Shown here one piece after another: positions 9,364 to 12,926 of a stretch of DNA of 12,926 bases. The translations under genes were made by a program, and so were the position numbers. The notes under the pieces are model-generated. The model had not been told where the DNA came from and searched no databases. It saw only the letters and a program-made list of their open reading frames with translations. The stretch is from positions 1 to 12,926 of the forward strand of contig JAQIWT010001036.1 in assembly GCA_034696485.1 (NCBI GenBank). Reading direction: 5' to 3'. Within the stretch, counting starts at the first letter, position 1, and each line of letters begins with the position of its first letter. The DNA comes from Isohypsibius dastychi. Lineage: Eukaryota > Tardigrada > Eutardigrada > Parachela > Isohypsibiidae.

Positions 9364-9855
9364 AATAATTGGAACCAAGCTGGCATAAATATTCAGTGAA
9401 GAATTGCGATTTTTGAGCTGTATTTTAGAGTCCAAGTCGAGAGATAGCAATAGACAGCAATTCCAATAAAACTGATGAAACTGCACTTCGAGCGAGTTTG
9501 TTATGCGAGTTATTTATGGGTGAACCGCTTGAACCCAATACGTACCATACCGTCGCTGCGATAGCTCGGGCTGCTGTGTTTTGTCTGTCGTCACTCAGCT
9601 GTGCTGTCTTCTTTTCACACAACAATTCGTTTCCTTTTCGCCGTCTGTTCGTTGAGCTCGTTTTGTATTTTGCGAAAGATTGTTTCTTGTGTTTTAGTTA
9701 TGATATTGAAACCGAATTTCCAATTTCCAATCAGGAGAGATCGCGAATATCTGCATGTAACATCTTGATCATCTCAAATCCGCAGTCGTATTTATTTACT
9801 ATAATTTGTGGATGATAACTTCGGGGTTGCAGTTTCATCCTCCGATTCTTGAAAA
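9364..9855. other. Phospholipase-like 3' UTR and leader/promoter of the small gene
   Basis: No coding evidence. The first 110 bases carry CATAAA (9384-9389) and AATAAA (9465-9470), candidate cleavage signals of the preceding gene. A pyrimidine-rich, open but featureless stretch (about 9585-9680) precedes the small gene and probably belongs to its promoter or 5' UTR. The opposing short frames near 9425-9625 and 9498-9815 have no recognisable motif. Confidence 0.5.
9465..9470 (+). terminator. Poly(A) signal of the phospholipase-like gene
   Basis: Canonical AATAAA 102 bases after the stop at 9363. The variant CATAAA at 9384-9389 is a nearer but weaker alternative. Confidence 0.45.
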
Positions 9856-10137
9856 ATGGCTGTGACGATATGCTCAACTCCTGTTATCATGCTGTCAATG
9901 ATGATTCCCGGACTGATTATTTTGCTTATTGATCATCATAATCGTGTTGAAGAGGAAATATTCCTGAAGGAAATGAAAACAAATCCAAATTTATCAATCG
10001 ATGCCAATGGCAACGCTGTGGGCCCACATGCGCAGTCAATAGGAATCATGGATTTATTTCGCCATGACCATCATAAAGACCACGAACATGGAGAAGGATC
10101 AGCAGAACATGTCCATCATGAGAAGAAGGCACAATAA
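9856..10137 (+). CDS. Small one-span membrane protein with His-rich tail, unrecognised
   Basis: A single-exon frame of 93 residues with a good start context (GAAAAATGG) and a canonical poly(A) signal 24 bases after the stop. I do not recognise the family. Residues about 5-25 form one hydrophobic segment (PVIMLSMMIPGLIILLI), too long and not followed by a clear cleavage site, so it is more likely a membrane anchor than a signal peptide. Residues 26-60 are charged. The last 30 residues are crowded with His, Asp, Glu and Lys (FRHDHHKDHEHG, then EHVHHEKK), which could bind metal ions; this is inference. It stands alone between the phospholipase-like gene and the convergent RNF170. A non-coding 5' exon cannot be excluded. 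Confidence 0.65.
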   Translation: MAVTICSTPVIMLSMMIPGLIILLIDHHNRVEEEIFLKEMKTNPNLSIDANGNAVGPHAQSIGIMDLFRHDHHKDHEHGEGSAEHVHHEKKAQ

Positions 10138-10160
10138 TTGGGAATAGAGTCGAAATCTGA

Positions 10161-10166
10161 AATAAA
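10161..10166 (+). terminator. Poly(A) signal of the small His-rich gene
   Basis: Canonical AATAAA 24 bases after the TAA at 10135-10137, followed by T-rich sequence (10187-10206). Confidence 0.65.
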
Positions 10167-10195
10167 CGCCTTTCTATTCGGATTACTTTCTTGGT

Positions 10196-10201
10196 TTTAT
10201 T
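10196..10201 (-). terminator. Poly(A) signal of RNF170
   Basis: TTTATT on the + strand reads AATAAA on the - strand, 178 bases past the RNF170 stop. It is the first canonical hexamer on that strand after the stop. Confidence 0.5.
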
Positions 10202-10379
10202 TCTCGTTTTACACCAGTTGCCATATTTTCACAAGAGTAAGAAAATCCATCTAAACAAAATAAAACACGAAGAGTGAGCGATTGTCCTCGACAGCGGATG
10301 GTTTCATCCGGTATATTACAGATACCTTTTTTGTTGCAAGTAATAGAAGAGATTTGCTTCGTAAAATTACAAAAACGTA

Positions 10380-11485
10380 TTATTCTATCCCGTCGCGTGT
10401 CATAACGGCCCGATAAACAGCGGCTAACTGGCTCAGAACAAGCCCAAGAGCCGCGAAATCATCGACGAGCCCAAAGATTCCCAGGAACGACTCCGGGATG
10501 AGATCGAAGGGGAAGATGAAGTATGCAAGAAATGCCAGCAAATAAAACATCATCCTTCCTTGAGAAAACAAGCGTATGATTCCAAAAAGCGAGACATTGT
10601 TGAAGAGATGACCGAGTATGCCTGGAATATCCCACAACTTCTCCATTACAGATCGTGGCTCGCCGGAGAACTTCCGGTTATAGGCATGCACTTCCCGCTC
10701 AATATCGGTGACCTGGTCGAGATTCTCAGGCATAGCAGAACCTTGAACTTGATTCCGCATCAATAAGGTTATGCGCTGGCGACAGACCGGACATTTCATT
10801 GCTTCCGCTCCCCATGATCCGCGCTGCCAATACGCAATGATGCAATTTCCTAACGTGCATTTCATGATATATCATCAATGTTGTTTTTTTTAATTATTTA
10901 TTTTTCTTGAATATAAAATTTTCAAATATTTTTTTTGAACATAGATTTACCGCAGAATTTATGGCCACAATTTGTTTGGACCGGAAGTAATGCAGGATCA
11001 TTCAAGCAAATGGGACAGCCAGTGTCAGCACTTTCGAAGCTTCCAGTACTTCCGGTGCTAAGATTTCGGTGAGTGGTTCTTGGATGCGTTTCATTTGGCC
11101 TCCCACGGTCCTGCACTTGGAACCATTCTCGAACTCGAGTGACAACATCTCTGTATTCCGGTCGAATGGCATTGTTCACTCTTCCCAAACTAGAAAGACG
11201 CAGTCATCAATTATAGTACGTATCTGCGTTGCTCAGAACAGGCGTACAGATAGTGTTTCAGCCAGAAATAAGATATAACGAGCAGGACGGCCAGAACGAC
11301 GAAGCCAATCGACCTGGAAAAAAGCAAAATGAACCAGCTGGTTTTCTGGGAAAATGGGATTATATCGAAGAGCTGAATATCAACAAAACACAAAAACAAA
11401 CAAAACAAAATGAAATACAGGTCCTTCGTTCGGAATCAATTGGTTTAATTCACCCTTTACTGACAATTCCACCAAACATTGTCAT
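10380..11485 (-). CDS. RNF170: RNF170-like RING E3 ubiquitin ligase (ER membrane), 4 exons, 268 aa
   Basis: Exons in transcript order: 11485-11454, 11313-11248, 11189-10951, 10849-10380. All borders are GT-AG and the phases agree. In animals RNF170 is an ER ubiquitin ligase that marks activated IP3 receptors for degradation. The first membrane span is residues 13-29 (IGFVVLAVLLVISYFWL). The C3HC4 RING has C91, C94, C107, H109, C112, C115, C132 and C135, with the family's CGHKFCGNCIIAYW core. The DUF1232 part at about 212-255 supplies two more spans around IFPFDLIPE and GLVDDF. The order TM, RING, DUF1232 and the length (human about 258) fit RNF170. Exon 1 is the weakest call: its 32 coding bases (MTMFGGIVSK) were chosen because their phase matches and an ATG is in frame. 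The other exons are secure. Confidence 0.88.
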
Positions 11486-12089
11486 ATATTATTCTAACTC
11501 CAACCAAAACTTCTTACATGCGAATCATCCAAGTGAAAAGGATGCTGAAAATGCTCCTAGTCGGTGGTGGCGGCGGAGATGAAAACCCTCCAAATAACCA
11601 ATCCATTTCAATATCAGCGCAGAAAATCGGAAACTGGAAGATATGTTTAAACAGTTCAGTCGGGTATTGATACGCAACTAATTGGTCCGAAAATACGTGA
11701 AATCCCAGAAGATGGAAAGGAGAAATGGAAATTTCCTCTCGGCGGGAAAAGAAATGATCTCACGAAGTCAGCACACCGCTTCGACGAGGTGATCTTTGGA
11801 CACGCTTCGCTTTGCCAAACGGCCAGGGGAACCACTATTCACCGGAATATCCCTACGCCACCGAACATCGCTAAAAACACTGCTGCATTGCATGCTGGTG
11901 AATTCGATGTTTTGCTTTTTATCGGAGACGTATTTGGTTTTGGCCTTGGGTCCGGAAATCGGGTGAACTGTAATCATAGAATACAGATTACCACTGTGTT
12001 TGCGAATCTCGCCGCCACACAAACTGTGAAAGTCGCGGTCGGGTGTAGTCCAAGCGGGAATCATTCAAAACCAGACGAACTACGGAAAC
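11486..12089. promoter_or_regulatory. Divergent 5' region between RNF170 (-) and CHMP7 (+)
   Basis: About 600 bases separate the two start codons and must contain both leaders and either two promoters or one bidirectional promoter. No TATA box stands out. A frame on + is open from 11650 into the CHMP7 region but has no ATG before 12090, and a 98-codon frame lies opposite it (12064-11768). Neither shows a recognisable domain. A G-rich patch (GTCGGTGGTGGCGGCGG, 11560-11576) is the only marked base-composition feature. Confidence 0.45.
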
Positions 12090-12926
12090 ATGGCCTTTTC
12101 GCGAAAAAACGAGCTCGCGTAAGCCTACCCATTTTTTCTCGTTCGTTATTACGTTCCATAATCTCCACTTTTAGTGCTCAGCTTAGTGAAGATGATTCTC
12201 CTCCCGAGAACGACCACCGTTCAGCAAGGTCGAAAAACGTCAGATCTCCTTCTGGACAAAGTTCAATATTTCCGGATGTTTGGAACGACGATATTCGTAT
12301 GAATGCGCTATTCTCAGACTTCAGATCACGGGAATTAAATCCTGTCGCTTACGAGAGCAAGATGAAATTTTGGACGGATCTGATCGAAAGTTGTGTTCTT
12401 CAAGAAGACTTAGTGACCTTCTCTGCAGCAGAACTGGCTGAGAAGTTCAGGAGAAAGGGAAGAAAGCCACAGGGACTCGCAGTTGTGCTTCAGGAACTAA
12501 AAAAGTACGTAAATTGTACTGATCGTGGTGCGAAGAACAGAAAAACGTGTGCACCTGAGAATATGGTTTGTTCTGGTCTGCCTTAGTTTAGACAATTTTG
12601 TTTCTTGTTGTAGGAGCAAGCGTTTTCTGACAGTCGACGAATTTTTTTCCGCATCACAGGAATCATGGGTGTCATGGGGCTTTGACAATTTTGTCAAAAA
12701 ACCGTTATGGTGGTCTGCCAGTTATGCGCTTGGCCTAGGGGGTGAGGCTTCTGATCAAACTCGTTTCGTTTATCTTGATCTTGTGAAGGTGAGTAATTGA
12801 CGGGGAATCCAACCAGGAGCTTTGTTATCGGAAAATGTTATTATAGTCAAAAGCGGCGGAAGTCTTAGATCGTGCACAATCCGGGACCCTTCCCTCTTCC
12901 GCCATCGATATTGCGACTTTTAAAGA
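12090..12926 (+). CDS. CHMP7: CHMP7, N-terminal part (runs off the right edge)
   Basis: Exons: 12090-12118, 12175-12504, 12614-12788, 12847-12926 and beyond; phases agree and about 204 residues are visible. CHMP7 is the ESCRT-II/ESCRT-III hybrid that is recruited to the ER and nuclear envelope and starts resealing after mitosis. A hydrophilic leader (residues 1 to about 44) is followed by the CHMP7 winged-helix region: WNDDIRMNALFSDFRSRE, SKMKFWTDLI, FRRKGRKPQGLAVVLQEL, then FFSASQESWVSWGFDNFVKK, which align with the human order. The SNF7-type ESCRT-III core lies outside the window. The start at 12090 has a good context (GGAAACATGG) and reads MAFSRKNEL; its 29-base exon joins in frame across a 56-base intron (12119-12174). 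If that intron is retained, a different upstream frame would run into exon 2. Confidence 0.88.

Larger units (their letters stand above)
10138..10379. other. Convergent 3' ends of the small gene and RNF170
   Basis: This spacer holds both transcripts' ends: AATAAA on + at 10161-10166 and AATAAA on - at 10201-10196. A further + strand AATAAA occurs at 10258-10263. No coding frame. Confidence 0.6.

Noticed and set aside
9425-9815. Opposing frames of 66 (-) and 105 (+) codons
   Set aside because: They lie in a leader/promoter-like region, have no domain or homologous pattern, and no coherent exon structure.
11518-11670. 50-codon + frame containing a Leu-Leu-Val-Gly(5) string, considered as the start of a CWF19L1-like gene with the later FDVLLFIGDVFG at about 11910
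   Set aside because: The two pieces cannot be joined by convincing splice sites, and the sequence after the second motif does not follow that family. The resemblance is short enough to be chance.
11768-12064. 98-codon - strand frame opposite the CHMP7 upstream region
   Set aside because: No recognisable domain and no splice path into RNF170, whose own first exon fits better at 11485-11454; probably the complement of a low-stop region.
1-12926. CRISPR arrays, bacterial mobile elements, tRNA/rRNA genes, microsatellites
   Set aside because: No regularly spaced repeats, no terminal inverted repeats with a transposase frame, no tRNA box pair and no long simple repeat were seen on reading both strands.

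Overview
This is a eukaryotic nuclear window. Its genes have many short introns (mostly about 50-65 bases), with GT-AG borders and pyrimidine-rich acceptors, and the proteins are animal families: ACE, group III phospholipase A2, RNF170 and CHMP7. Gene spacing is tight, 0.3-0.6 kb except for one 2.1 kb gap. The overall look is a compact-genome ecdysozoan invertebrate. A tardigrade is my best guess, but no sequence feature here proves it.

Layout. (1) 27-164 (+): probable terminal coding exon of a gene that starts left of the window. (2) 165-2285: no gene recognised; it should hold the promoter and 5' UTR of the next gene. (3) 2286-8047 (+): a complete two-domain, somatic-type angiotensin-converting enzyme. 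I rebuilt it as 31 exons encoding 1256 residues, and every exon junction keeps frame. Both halves have an intact zinc-peptidase site. It has an N-terminal signal peptide and a short hydrophobic C-terminus that resembles a GPI signal. (4) 8369-9363 (+): a three-exon secreted protein with the group III phospholipase A2 cysteine layout, but Trp-Gln where the catalytic His-Asp belongs, so a likely pseudoenzyme. (5) 9856-10137 (+): a 93-residue one-membrane-segment protein with a His-rich tail, not recognised. (6) 11485-10380 (-): an RNF170-like ER ubiquitin ligase in four exons. It converges on gene 5, with poly(A) signals 30 bases apart. (7) 12090 to the right edge (+): the N-terminal part of CHMP7, divergent from RNF170 across about 600 bases.

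Working together. ACE and the phospholipase-like protein are both exported and lie in tandem, but nothing shows that they act together. RNF170 (ER membrane) and CHMP7 (ER/nuclear envelope ESCRT-III) share a divergent 5' region and could be co-expressed. The most informative points are the unequal intron content of the two ACE halves (five introns only in the N half, giving 14-, 18- and 20-base microexons), the dead phospholipase site, the tail-less ACE C-terminus, and the excess of the word ACCGGAAGT. I did not find a clearly new multi-gene system.
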